A stretch of 64,000 nt of DNA from positions 18,919,687 through 18,983,686 of the forward strand of contig CM061919.1 of the NCBI GenBank assembly GCA_031002005.1, written 5' to 3'. The notes beneath the pieces were generated by a model. It made no database searches. It saw only the letters and a list, made by a program, of their open reading frames with translations, and was not told the origin of the DNA. Both the position numbers and the translations under genes were made by a program. Source of the stretch: Vandiemenella viatica. Taxonomy: Eukaryota; Arthropoda; Insecta; Orthoptera; Morabidae. Positions 11,350 to 22,059 of this stretch are shown here, piece after piece (the first letter of the stretch is position 1; every line of letters begins with the position of its first letter).

Positions 11350-12014
11350 ATGGCTGTAGGTCAGAATTTATAACCTTTTCTAGAATCTTTTGAAGCGAAT
11401 TGTAACGCAAAATTTGACAGAAATTTTCTGAAATTAGTGGTAAATTTGACATCAAATTTCCTGAATTTAAAAATGAGTTGAATCTTTTTTGAAATCAATG
11501 GTAAATTTGATAACAATTTTCTGAAATTAATGATCAGTTTTCTGAAACAAACAAATAATATAAAATTCTATGAATTAGCTAATTGTTTTGATTTGAAAAT
11601 CAATAAGAAATTTCAGGGTTTCTGCTCTCAATTCAAAGAGGATATTAATAATTGAAATTCTAAATTGGAGAAAAACAATCATGTTGTGGAGGAAGTCATT
11701 GAGCCAGATCTTAGGACGATTGTAGGTACTGATACAGGTATTTTGTTAGGTATAGATAGTAGTCATCAGTTAATGGATATTGGAACTAGAAGTAATGAGG
11801 GACTTAATTGTATGAGCGATGACTAAATCTGTGATGATTGGTTCAGCAGTGTTGCTATTAAGTTACAAACAATATGTAAAACAGAACCATGTGATCCGTC
11901 AGCTGTTCTATGGATATGTAAAAATCTGCTGTCTAAAATCATTCAAAGTTCATGTATCTTGCATTATGTAGTAAAACTTTGTATATATAGAAGGGTAGTA
12001 TTAGATTTTAAGTG
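11350..12014 (+). pseudogene. Gag-like decayed reading frame
   Basis: One plus-strand frame starting at ATG 11350 stays coding-like for about 220 codons, interrupted only by stop codons near 11371, 11476, 11653 and 11824. It contains repeated short units (NAKFDRNFLKL, TSNFLNLK, GKFDNNFLKL), a pattern common in the coiled-coil N-terminal part of some Gypsy Gag proteins. No CCHC zinc knuckle is visible. A purine-rich tract (TGGGGGAGGGG, 12101-12111) followed by TG could be a polypurine tract before a 3' LTR. The Gag assignment is inferred from the repeats and the nearby primer-binding-like site. Confidence 0.4.
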
Positions 12015-13439
12015 AGAAGTAGAAGTTTGGAAAAAAGTAATTTACATTGTTTTGGGTTTTCATGGGAAATCCTGAAACCCACTTTTACAGTAAGAGGTCT
12101 TGGGGGAGGGGTGCCCTAATGTCAATGTCAAGAATTAGTTTTCGGAATGCATGTTTCTGAGAGGGTTACTGTGGGTAAATATCTGATTTTGTAAATAAGG
12201 TTGTGTCAATAAATATATATAGGTAGTTGGTTTCTGTACTCCTATTAGAATAGTAATTATAATGATACAGAATGGTTTAGATGTAATAATTCAAATGTAT
12301 AAAGAAATTCGGAACATTTCTGTCTAGTGACTTTTGGTGTTTTCACGATGTTGGTGTTGGTAGCTCTGTGGTGACAAATGATCAGCTGTCAAATGTAAAC
12401 AGAATATTGTCATCAACAAACCGACAACACGTTTGTAACTTCTAGTGGAGGAATGACTTGTAGCTCAGGCCTAAGAAGATGGAATTAAATTATTGTTTTG
12501 TAAAACAGCAACTAGGAAATGATTGGATCTGTGGATAGACAATTATTTTTGTAACCAGAATAAATGTCATGAGCTATATACAGATGTTGTATGTAATGAA
12601 GGCTTGTATATTTGTAAAAGTTATAAGGTTGTTACATTGTGATCTGTTTATGTTTAAATTATGTGTACATACAGCCTGCTAAACTTCATGACGGATTCAA
12701 TCAATTTTAACTATGTAAAATCAAGGGAATCCAGGGAAGGAATTTTCAAGCAGTGACCATGCGCCGGGTGCGTGATCGCAGTTCTTTGTCGATTCTGTGG
12801 TGAATTAGCCGCCATGAGCTGACCATTTGACACGTGATTGCAGTCACAGCAAAAGTTACATGCACCCCAAATCTCATCGACTATTTGTCACTTCGCCTCG
12901 ACCGATCAGTTAGACTACTTGTCTCCAAATTTGATCAGCCCGACGTAGATAATTTTCACTAGTGAAGCATAGCTAGCAACTGTGGAAGGCTTCCATACTT
13001 TTATCAATAATATTCTGTTAAGAAAGACAATGATGAATTACAACTATTTGCCAATAAACATACGGCTACTATTTTATTAAAGCACTGTATGAATTCTTAC
13101 ACTCAATCCCTTTCTTAAAACAGGAATCCACGCTGCCCACAGCTCTTAGTTGTGAAGTAGTCTCAAGGCAGAAGAACAGCAAGTGAGAAGAAATTTCGGC
13201 ATAAGAATTAACTCGAAACCGTTCATAGCCAACACAACAGGTTTATATCACGCATCATTTATTCCCCAAAGCACTTGTATTAATGCAGATCACAATTATA
13301 CCTCATTTCCGTCATTATGCTATCTGGGCCCATTGCTTCCTGTTTTCTAATTTGCTAAGCTTTATTTCTGCATCTTAAATACATTTTTTTCAAGAATTTG
13401 ACTGAAAGTTATTCAGTTTAACCAAACTTTATATGTATA
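12015..13439. other. Unassigned region
   Basis: Nothing coding is recognised. A candidate polypurine tract lies at 12101-12111 and an AATAAA-like signal near 12209. A moderately GC-rich patch at about 12740-12950 contains no known motif. The stretch ends at the microsatellite tail of the LINE on the minus strand. Confidence 0.45.
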
Positions 13440-14335
13440 CAATTATCTACATCTATATCTATACTCTGCAAATCACAAATACTGTGGGTGGCAGAGGGTG
13501 CTAAGCACCAATCCTAATTCAGTGCATTCCAATCCCGAACAAAACGAGGAAAGAAAGAATACATAAATGAATCAGTACGGCATCTTATTTCTTGAATCTT
13601 ATCTCTCTTGTCATGGCGACCTAAATAGATTGGCGGAAGAAGTATTTCGTTGCACTCGTAAATTAAAGATTTTCGCATATTCTCCAACAAATTCAAACGA
13701 AAACAACGTCGTCTATCCGCCAAATAATCCCAGCCCACCCCAAGTATTAGCCATGTGATACTTACGTAAGGACTGTAACAGCGGTCACGAATCGAGCGGC
13801 TCTCGTCTGTACTTTCTCTAACGTGTCAATCAATCAATTCCGATACAGATCCTCAATTCCACAACAGTATTCCAAATGTGGACGTACTAGTGTTTGTACG
13901 CTATTTCTTTTGTATGAGCATCACAACTTCTCAAAATACGACCTATAAAACGTAGTTTAGAATTAGCTTTGCCCACAACGGAAGTTATGTGCAAGTCCCA
14001 TTTTTTTGTATTGTTACGCCTAGATAATTCAGGGAATCTACAGTGTCAACAACTGAATTGATAACTTTGTACTCGTGAGGAAACTTTTTTTTTTTTTTTA
14101 ATTGCTTATTTGCATTGCCTTGCACTTTTTGAACTTAAGTGTAAGCTGCCATTTACGGCACCATTCCGAAATAACAACCAGATCACGCTGAATTTCTAAA
14201 CAATCGTCAGAGCACCTCACTTCCCTATAAATAAGTGAATCATCAGCAAAAAATCGCATCCTGCAATATACGTTGTCGCAGGGATCATTTATAAAAATTA
14301 AGAAAAGAAGTGGTCCTATTAGACTTCCTTGAGTA
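13440..14335 (-). mobile_element. 5'-truncated CR1/L2-like LINE copy
   Basis: A LINE fragment read on the minus strand. Its 5' truncated end at about 14335 falls within the RT, at GSLIGPLLFLIFINDP. The frame continues through FADDSLIYRE (near 14240) and the thumb, and ends with a C-terminal block RDKIQEIRCRTDSFMYSFFP (13514-13738). It is followed by a 3' end with CACCCTCTGCCAC and a tail of ATAGAT-type repeats (13440-13468). Stops and frameshifts break the frame. The same family, 3' end included, recurs on the plus strand at 18530-21892. The truncation point abuts Gypsy pol sequence. Confidence 0.8.
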
Positions 14336-15600
14336 CTAGCAAGGGAAAATTTCAGTTCTCAAAAATGCCCATGGGTTTGTTCACATCAGGTAGTACGTTT
14401 CAGAAACTGATGAATCAGGTTGTTTCTGGTTTCCAAGTAGAAAAAGCATTATTATATTTAGATGATGTTTTAATTTATGGCAGTAGTTTGGCCGAACATC
14501 AGGAGAGATTTTCAGAAGTCTTTTCCAGGATCCGAAAACACAACTTAAAATTGGAACCAGCCAAATGTGAGTTCCTTCGAAAAGAAATTATCTATTTAGT
14601 CCATAAGTTAACAAGTTCAGAAGTTACTCCAGATCCTGCGAAAACTGAAAAGGTTAAAAATTACCCTTAGCCAGAGGTTTCTAGGTCTCACCGGTTATTA
14701 TCGAAGGTTCCTTGAAAATTACAGTAAAATTGTAAAGTTCCTCTCAAAAAAGAAGTCAAATTCGAATGAACCCTAAAGCTGAACAGGCATTACAAACCCT
14801 TAAGGAGAAATTAATTACTTCACCTGTATTACAATACCCAAGGTTTGGGGACGAGTTTTTAATTACTGTCGATGCCAGCGGAGAAAGCCTCAGTGCTATT
14901 TTATCACAAGGGAAAATAGGAGAAAATTTACCTACAGCTTAGGCGTCGAGAACGTTGAATAAAGCAGAAAGGAATTACTCTGTGAGTGAACGCGAATGTC
15001 TTACCTGATTGTGGGCATGCAAATTGTTCCGTCCTTATATATTTGGGACTTATTTTAAGATAATAAGCGACCACCAGCCATTATTGGGGATTTTTAATGT
15101 CAAAGATCCATCCTCTAGACTGCTGAAATTTCGATTATAACTCTACGAGTACAATTTCTAGTTGATTTATAAACATGGAAAGGCAAACTCGATCGCCCTT
15201 AGTCGAATCAGAGAAGTTCATCCAGTCCCAGATACTCCTACCAATGAGGATGATAACACTAGTGTAGACATTGACACCTCAGAGAACAATAATTCCACAA
15301 CCACTCGAACACAAAGGGTCGAAACACAAACACAGACTACAGAGGATGGATTTTCTGAAATCGATCAGGCAGAAAAACAAGTAATCCTACGGGAATGCCA
15401 CAACTCAACGCTGTCTGTGCATTCAGGTGTAAACAAAACGATAGAGAAGGTGAAAAGATACATATAATGGAAAGTAATGGAACAGGATATCAGATAATAT
15501 GTTTGGAAATGTTATAGCTGTCAACAGGACAAATTAACAACAAACAGATGCCACTTGTATTAACCCAGTCCGTGATGTGAATTTCGTAGGGTAGACCTGT
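14330..15600 (+). pseudogene. Ty3/Gypsy pol remnant (RT, RNase H, integrase start)
   Basis: An LTR-retrotransposon polyprotein fragment. The RT begins at KGKFQFSKMPMGL and contains the catalytic YLDD box (near residues 43-46 of the 14329-14670 frame), then an EPAKCEFL block. After a frameshift near 14665 the RNase H part follows: LQYPRFGDEFLITVDASG, ERECL and DHQPLLGIFNVKDPSSRL. At 15162-15467 a linker leads to the integrase zinc-binding start (LRECHNSTLSVHSG), and a Y.CQQDK-like half follows after stops. The N-terminal half of the RT, the protease and the integrase core are absent. It begins exactly where the LINE ends, so a LINE insertion or a deletion removed the rest. Confidence 0.8.
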
Positions 15601-16429
15601 TACCATCAAAACAGGCCATTTTAGGCATTTTTCAATCACTCTCCCTCTGCTGGCTCGGAACGCATTTTGTATTAGTTCTGGATCCTATCCCTATGGTCCA
15701 CCATTCCAATATCGCAAAACACCGATTTATGTATCAATTACATGTAACTGTACTACACCACCGCTTTCGAAAATAAATCAAGTAGTCACAACTCTTCCTA
15801 TCATTTCAAGGAGCACCTACGTCCTGATTTTAAGTAAATTAAGTCTCTGTTTGCATGTATTTTATCCTAGCCAGAAAGTTACAGATGCCGACTGGAAACC
15901 AGGAGTACCTCAGCAGATAGTAAGTGGTTGCTAGGTGAACCCACAATGGGTAAGTTCGCCACTCGCTCGGTCTACACGCGACATACCCACATAAAATTAC
16001 CCACACCAATTATAATGAATTGTACGTAATGTTTTTTGTTTATTGATTACTATTTGTCTCATCTTACACGTACGGCTATCATTTAGTAATAACAGTGAAT
16101 GTCCAGTTGCCATATCTGAACAGCATTGATTAGCTTTATAAATAAATTCTCAGAGCGATACGCATATCCGCCATGTTCGGACAAAACGCCAAAATCTGCG
16201 AACCTCTGTCCCTGTAAGGGTTCCAGACTCGAGTCGTGTGAGGGGCACAGGTGTGCTTTACATCTCAATTCCCACCAGAGGCTGTCGAATACGAATAATA
16301 TATTGGTTTGTTGCATCAATATAATAATCCATTGAAAGGCAAAGAAAAAAAAAAAGTGAAATTACTTCTCGGACATAATTTTCTACAGAGGTATCTGTAA
16401 ATTTTGACGTTCGGTATTGGGAAGCATCC
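15601..16429. other. Unassigned; possible end of Gypsy element
   Basis: No clear coding sequence. Parts of 15700-15930 could be decayed integrase tail or 3' LTR, but I could not align them to anything upstream. A GC-richer patch at 16130-16300 is open in both strands for about 70 codons and resembles no known protein. Confidence 0.4.
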
Positions 16430-17345
16430 CAAAATTAGGAGTGACACAAATAGTGCCAGACTATAATTCAGAGGTTGTGGACTATCGCCTCTCTTGTTCA
16501 CCATTTTTTCTGAAGTAATTTCCAGGAAAGAGTTGAAGAAAGAAAACAGTGGGATCACTATAAATGGAAAAGTAATCAATAATATCAGTTATGCAGATGA
16601 CACTGTTGTTATAGCTACTCGTAGTAATATACGTGCACTCCAACGCACGGTAAACAATTTAGTTCAGCACAGTGAATAGTTGGGCTGCTTGTCAGCCCTT
16701 CTAAGACCAAAGTTGTAGTCTCCTCTAAGAGAAAAATCCACGTAACTCTGTCAATGAAAGCTAATAAGACTAAGGAAGTATCTTCCTTCTAATATTTGGG
16801 TACTGTGATGGTTGAGCAGTGTGACTGCAAGAAAGAAATCAGATCTAGAATAGAACAAGCCAGGAAAAAATTTTCTAGCATGATTTTTTTTCCACAAGAT
16901 TGGATCTTAATCTGGAACTGAGAATGCGAATTATTCGTTGCTCGTTTTCTCCATCTTTCTTTATGTGTGTCAGATCTGTACCCTAGACATAAATCTAGAG
17001 AAAAAAATTGTTTTTTTCGAAATGTATCGTCGTCTCCTACTCATACTTGGGTGTTAAAATTCTCAAACGAAAAGAACTTCATCGGATTGAGAGAAAGAAA
17101 GAACTGCTGCTCACTATAAAGCAAAGAAATACTTAATATCTAGGACACATTATGAGAAATACCAGATATTGCAACTTATCATTGAAGGAAAGATACAGGG
17201 GGAAAGATTTATTGGAAGGGGGAGGAATTCGTGGCTGAAGGGCATTCGGGGACGGTACAACAGCACGTCAGAAGTGGCTTTCCATGATGCAATGTAATGT
17301 CCAGAGATCAACCGCCAACCTCCAAAAGGAGAAAGTGCCTTAAAA
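16430..17345 (+). pseudogene. RTE-like LINE reverse transcriptase remnant
   Basis: A plus-strand LINE remnant with the late RT motifs and C-terminal part. LSPLLFTIFSEVI-like sequence precedes GITINGKVINNISYADD (YADD near 16589-16600). Then come SFxYLGT, KKEIRSRIEQARKKF, and after frameshifts a tail with YLGHIMRNTRY, IIEGKIQG and GRNSWLKGIRGRY pieces, ending near a VQRSTANLQKEK-like run at 17300-17345. These phrases are typical of the abundant RTE-type endonuclease-RT proteins of arthropods. There are at least five frame breaks, so it is inactive. The endonuclease half is missing here; a piece of such an endonuclease lies nearby on the opposite strand. Confidence 0.7.
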
Positions 17346-17506
17346 AGAAAGAGATAATTCAAACAATCTCAAACCTAATTCATGAGATCAACCTTAACCA
17401 GGCACATCTCGTTAATCAGAGTTCGTTTACAGCAGTTTTAAAGAACATAGTGCGACGGTGCGAGGGAACTAGTTGCAGAACTGGAACTGCCTCCGATGGA
17501 CGCGGA

Positions 17507-17815
17507 CTACACAGAGCAATACAGTCGTGTAGCATCATCATCTTCTTGTGACGTTGGCATATACTCTTTTCCTACAATTGTTAGAGCAGCCTTAGTTTCT
17601 ACCCTCATCAAAGTAATCCTGTCGCTAAACTGTTCGTAATAACTCACCCGTTTTCCTCCTCTCTTGTTCATAATAATTCCTACGTCAGTAATTTCACAGA
17701 CAGACAGTGTTAATTTTCCCCAGACCAGAAATCCTGTGCATCCTTCCACTTAATCTCACTAACCCTAGTGACATCTAACTAAAGTCGTTCCATCTTCCTT
17801 TTTAAGTTTTCTAAT
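17507..17815 (-). pseudogene. RTE-like LINE AP endonuclease fragment
   Basis: The minus-strand reading contains GRLENLKREMERL and VTRVSEIKWKD (about 17745-17815), followed by DVGIIMNKRGGKRV, SDRITLMRVETKAALTIV and YMPTSQEDDDATRLY (17507-17749). This order matches the N-terminal part of the apurinic-like endonuclease of RTE-type LINEs, including the Glu in 'SEIKW' that fits the catalytic position. It stops before the rest of the nuclease domain. It lies tail-to-tail with the RT remnant at 16430-17345. Confidence 0.65.
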
Positions 17816-18529
17816 CTACCTGCCCAATTCATACTTTTCCACCCTCCGACTCTAGAATATTTAGAAGGTATGAAATATTTTTCGTGTTTTCGCTACTCCA
17901 CTACAGACCATAAATCAATCCTTTAAAAAGCGCGATCCAGCTCGTAAGCTGAAGGTACAATAAATATTTCTACTACAGGAACATTTATACTGATTTCCGA
18001 ACACTTTTACTTTACTCCCTTGGCTTTACGACGTCTCATCCAAATAAGGCACACCGTATTCCACTCACTGAAGCTGAGCTGTACAATAAGCAAACTACCC
18101 TCAAAACGTAACCAATAAATATTGTGTGAATTGTTTTCACAAAAAAAGTTGATAAACTTTAAAATGATCAATCAAATGTAAGCACGCCTCATTTATACGC
18201 GGGGCCATTGGCTGTACGGTAGCTAAAACTTCATTAAAATCCGACCATTAGTTTTTGGGTATATTACGTTAAAAGAAGAATTATCTTCAATTGAAAAAAT
18301 AATTTTTGCGCGGGACCTCGGACATTTGACGGAAACCCATCAACATCCTACTAGTTGGTATCGAATGAATCACGTTCAACGAACAATTTATACTGACTTC
18401 GTAAAATTCTCAGTTTTCCGACGTCAAATCACTAAGAAACAATCATATTTTACTGTGTCAGCACACGTTGTAAATTAATAGAAACCCCAAACGGTGCAGA
18501 CCCTCATTCTAACGTGCATTCTGTTTATC
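17816..18529. other. Unassigned spacer before LINE
   Basis: No recognised features. The sequence is AT-rich and has no open frame of note. The left boundary of the next LINE is not sharply visible. Confidence 0.45.
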
Positions 18530-18960
18530 TTCCAGGAGCAACCGTACCACGTTCATGGAGACCATGTCGAAAGCAATAAGAGAATCGAATTGCCGTCAGT
18601 TAAGAGTAGCTACGCACGTCGGTACTAATGACTCGTGTCGCGTTTCTGTTGCAGATATAGTGAAATCTATGGACAAATTGGGCAAGAAGGCGTATGAAGC
18701 CGCACGGGATAATTCGGTTGCGTTGCAGTTCTGCATTTGTAGTGCCGTGCCGTGCATCGACTGTGGGGAGGCCGTATGGTGGAATATTTTTAATCTGAAT
18801 TGTAGTTTGTAGTAGCTGTGTCGCAGAAACAACTGGGGCTTCGTTGACCTTCGACCGATGATAGCTGCCAGCTGGGACGCATTTGACAGGTCGGGCGTCC
18901 ACTACACACCGAGAATGGTGACCATGGTGGCTGCTAAAATATGGAACCGTCTTGATGTAA
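18530..18960 (+). pseudogene. SGNH/GDSL esterase-like ORF1 segment of LINE
   Basis: Three blocks fit an SGNH hydrolase fold. They are a PGATV-like turn before the 18555 frame, LRVATHVGTND (about 18600-18635, the Asn/Gly-containing block near the oxyanion hole), and NNWGFVDLRPM followed by DRSGVHYTPRM (18830-18920), where the Asp-x-x-x-His arrangement suits the catalytic dyad. Esterase domains are known in ORF1 of some CR1-like LINEs, which supports the assignment. A frameshift separates the first two blocks and two stops follow residue 85. The catalytic Ser block is not visible, so the segment is truncated or decayed. Confidence 0.55.
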
Positions 18961-19063
18961 ATTATATTTTAGGAACACCATGAGGCCTTAGGATCCTTCA
19001 GTTCATCGAAGAGGAGGTGCCGATAACTTAGATCTTATTTCTGGTAGTGATGGTGCGAATAAG

Positions 19064-19585
19064 TTGAATGTCGCAGCCCCAAATACTGCACCCATTTCCC
19101 GTCAGAATGCGAATTGGGAAAATACGAATTTAGACTCCACAAATAATACAAAGCAGCTAAGGGTAATGGTCCTAAATTGTCGGAGTATTAGAGGGAAAGT
19201 AGGCGATTTCCATGCCGCAGTGGTGACTAATGATGCCGATATAATACTAGGAACTGAGAGCTGGTTGACGCCTAGCAAAGTATTTGGCCCTCATTTCAAT
19301 GTTTTTCGGAAAGACAGAGCTGTTTCAATGGGCGGGGGTGTGTTCGTGGCCGTTAACAAAACCGTTAATTGTTCTGTCGTAACCGAAACTGAAAATTTTT
19401 GCGAGTTGTTATAGGTCAAGGTAAAAATTTAAAGTTCATAATCGGGTCATTTTATCGACCTCCGGATCCTGATTTGGCTAACGCGGAATACTTCAGAGAG
19501 TCGCTTAATCTTTTCTTCTGATATTGTAGATACAGTTTGTGTAGATGGCGGTATAAGTGATCATAAGGCGGTTGCGGTAACTTTA
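19064..19585 (+). pseudogene. LINE AP endonuclease, internally deleted
   Basis: The N-terminal part is open for 116 codons (19064-19414) with LRVMVLNCRSIRGK (Asn of the first catalytic block), ADIILGTESWL (catalytic Glu) and SMGGGVFVAV. After a frameshift near 19413 a FIIGSFYRPPD block follows in another frame. About 100 residues are then missing before GISDHKAV (19548-19566), the terminal Asp-His motif. This order is that of CR1/L2/Jockey-type endonucleases, which nick target DNA to prime reverse transcription. The deletion removes the central catalytic residues. Confidence 0.75.
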
Positions 19586-19594
19586 AAATCTAGT

Positions 19595-21650
19595 ATGAAT
19601 TTGAAGCATGTCAAAGACAAACTCGTATATTGCTTCGATAAGGTGAACGATATGGGTATGGTTGATCACTTGACGAAAAATTTTGAAACATACACGCTAA
19701 ATACAAATGTTGAGGAACTTTGGTTTAAGTTAAAAGAAATAACATGGAACGGTTTAAATCAATTTGTTTCTAAGAAGCTTATTAAGGTAAAAAAGAACCT
19801 TCCGTGGTTCAATAGGGAAGTGAATCGATTGCTCAGAATGCAAAGGCGTTTACATGCCATGGTAAAGAAATCGGGGGACTCGTCTAATCGTGCTAAATTA
19901 GTCCAGTTACTAGCGGAAGTGCGTAAGGGAATGGGTGATACGTTTAAAGAATTTCAAGCCAGGACTTCGTCCGAAGATCTGATTACTGATCCAAAAAAGT
20001 TCTGGTCGTACGTCAAATTACTAAGAGGCTCTCGTAAGGTAATGCCTTCCCTGATTAAAGAAAATGGGCAATTATCCGAAACTAGCGTAGAGAAAGCAGA
20101 AATCTTGAATAATATATTTAAAAAAGCTTTCACGACAGAAAACTCGGAGGAGATTCCGACATTTGCCAATCGTACCAACAAAATTATGAATGATCTCATT
20201 CTTGATGTCGAGGGAATAACTAAATTTATTATGAATGTAAAAACCAATAAGGCTCCCGGACCAAACGGTATTCCTACAAGGTTCTACTCCAGGTACGCAA
20301 AGGAAATTGCACGGTCTTTGATGAAATTATATACCGCCTCCTTGGATCAAGGAAAAATACCAGCCGAATGGAAGACCGCCTTTGTAAGTCCAGTGTTTAA
20401 ATATGGGAATGTTAATGATCCTCAGAATTATAGACCGATCTCGTTAAAATCAGTATTTTGTAGGATTTTAGAACATAACATCTATTCAAATGTCATGCGG
20501 TTTTTGGAAGAAGATGAGCTTTATACCCGAATCAACATGGATTCAGAAAATGCCGATGCTGCGAAACACAACTTGCACTTTTAATTCACGACTTGTCCCG
20601 TATTATAGATGGGCAATCCCAGGTTGATATAGTTCTATTAGATTTTAAAAAAAGCTTTCGACACTGTGCCTCACACTAGGTTACTTAGGAAACTTCGTGG
20701 CTACGGCATATCTTGACAAATATGCGACTGGGTTGCAGACTTTCTGAAGGGCAGAACGCAGTGTGTAGTTCTCGACGGTGAGAGTTCATCACTTACCGAG
20801 GTGAGGTCCGGGGTTCCCCAGGGAAGCGTGATTGGGCTTCTGTTGTTTCTCATATGCATTAATGATTTGTGTGACATAATATGGGGGATGAAAAGATTAT
20901 TTGCCGATGATGCTATTATTTATCGTGAAATCAAAACCCAGGAAGACAGCGCTTTGTTACAAGACGATATTATGAAAATAATTGCGTGTTGTAAAGACTG
21001 GCAGTTGGAGTTAAACGCTAAAAAGTAATGCGTATAACTAAAAAGATGACACCATTTAATTCTGAATATAAAATTAATGGTACTGTCCTTAGAACTGTGG
21101 ATTCCGCTAAATACCTAAGGGTACCAATTCGTACTAATTTGTCGTGGAATGAGCATATCAAGAATGTAATGGGAAAAGCAAATCTCATGCTCTGATTTCT
21201 AGGTCGTAATTTAAATCAATGCACTCAGGAAGTTAAATCGATTGCATATAAGTCACTAGTGCGTCCTCACTTGGAATATTGTTGTTCTGTATGGGGTCCC
21301 CATCAAAAGGGGTTAATGAAGGCATTAGAGAGGGTCCAGAGAAGGGCCGCCCGATAAGTGACAGGTATATATAGTGGAAGGGAAAGCGTAAGTGCGATGC
21401 TGAAGGAGTTAGGTTGGGAAGACCTTGGAACACCGAAGGCGTTGCTCTCGGCGGAAGCTAATTGAAAAATTCACTGCTGACATATTTCAGAATGACAGCA
21501 AAGAAATATTGCTACCAGCAACATTCGTATCTCGGAATGACCGTGAAAATAAGATAAGAGAAATCATGGCTCGAACGGATTCTTTAGTGTATTCATTTTT
21601 TCCGCGACCGATTAGGGAAAGGAATAGAAAGGATTTACTGGGCGAGTAAA
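19595..21650 (+). pseudogene. LINE reverse transcriptase, broken
   Basis: The first 329 codons (19595-20584) are open. They contain the linker, KTNKAPGPNGIP (RT block 0/1), WKTAFVSPVFKYG and DPQNYRPISL. The frame then breaks. KAFDTVPHTRLL with its catalytic Asp is readable around 20650-20690. VPQGSVIGLLLFLICINDL and the FADD box (FADDAIIYRE, near 20909-20940) fall in 20801-21028. More stops separate the thumb, and the C-terminal block NDRENKIREIMARTDSLVYS is at 21425-21649. At least six frame breaks make it inactive. Confidence 0.8.
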
Positions 21651-21699
21651 CTTAATTTCCGACAGGAGTAGCTTTCGATAAAGCTCTCCGGCCATCCTG

Positions 21700-21765
21700 A
21701 TCTGGGTTTTCCATGGTTTTCCCGGATCATTCCACGCGAATGCTGGGATGGTTCCTTACAATAGC
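21700..21765 (+). repeat. SINE-like core inside LINE 3' region
   Basis: Blocks GGCCATCCTGATCTGGG, TTTTCCATGG and GGGATGGTTCCTT occur in the same order as in the core of SINE family 1 (reverse complement of about 5040-5120). There is no tRNA head next to it. The related LINE copy at 13440-14335 has only about 20 bp between the coding end and CACCCTCTGCCAC and lacks this core. It may be an inserted truncated SINE, or a domain shared by LINE and SINE. Confidence 0.65.
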
Positions 21766-22059
21766 CCATGGGCGCCTCCTACCATATCCCGTATATCCCT
21801 TCCAAACTATTACCCTTTCGGATAGGTGCAATGCACCCTCTGCCACACACTTTTAGTGAATCGCAGAGTAATAGTAATAGTAATATCCGAGCAGCAGATT
21901 TTGCACGAATCAATTAATTTAAAAAAATAAAATAACGGTGTTCATCAATATTGTCAGGTATTTACAGCATTTCTTCATTTATTAGGCTATAAGAAACATC
22001 TTTTATTCAATCTTTTAAATATTTTGTATAATCCAGCAAAAAACTTATAAACAAAGAAA

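Larger units (their letters stand above)
18530..21892 (+). mobile_element. Long CR1/L2-like LINE, broken
   Basis: A near-complete but inactive non-LTR retrotransposon. In order it has an SGNH esterase-like segment (18530-18960), an AP endonuclease (19064-19585, internally deleted), RT (19595-21650) and a 3' untranslated region ending in CACCCTCTGCCAC ... CGCAGAGTAATAG with an (TAATAG)-type tail at 21868-21886. The copy at 13440-14335 shares the C-terminal protein block and the 3' end but has a different tail repeat. Its 3' region contains a SINE-like core (21700-21765) absent from that second copy. Stops and indels make it nonautonomous. Confidence 0.8.

Noticed and set aside
16083..16335. 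Overlapping small genes on both strands
   Set aside because: Both strands are open only because stops are rare in this GC-richer patch; no motif in either.
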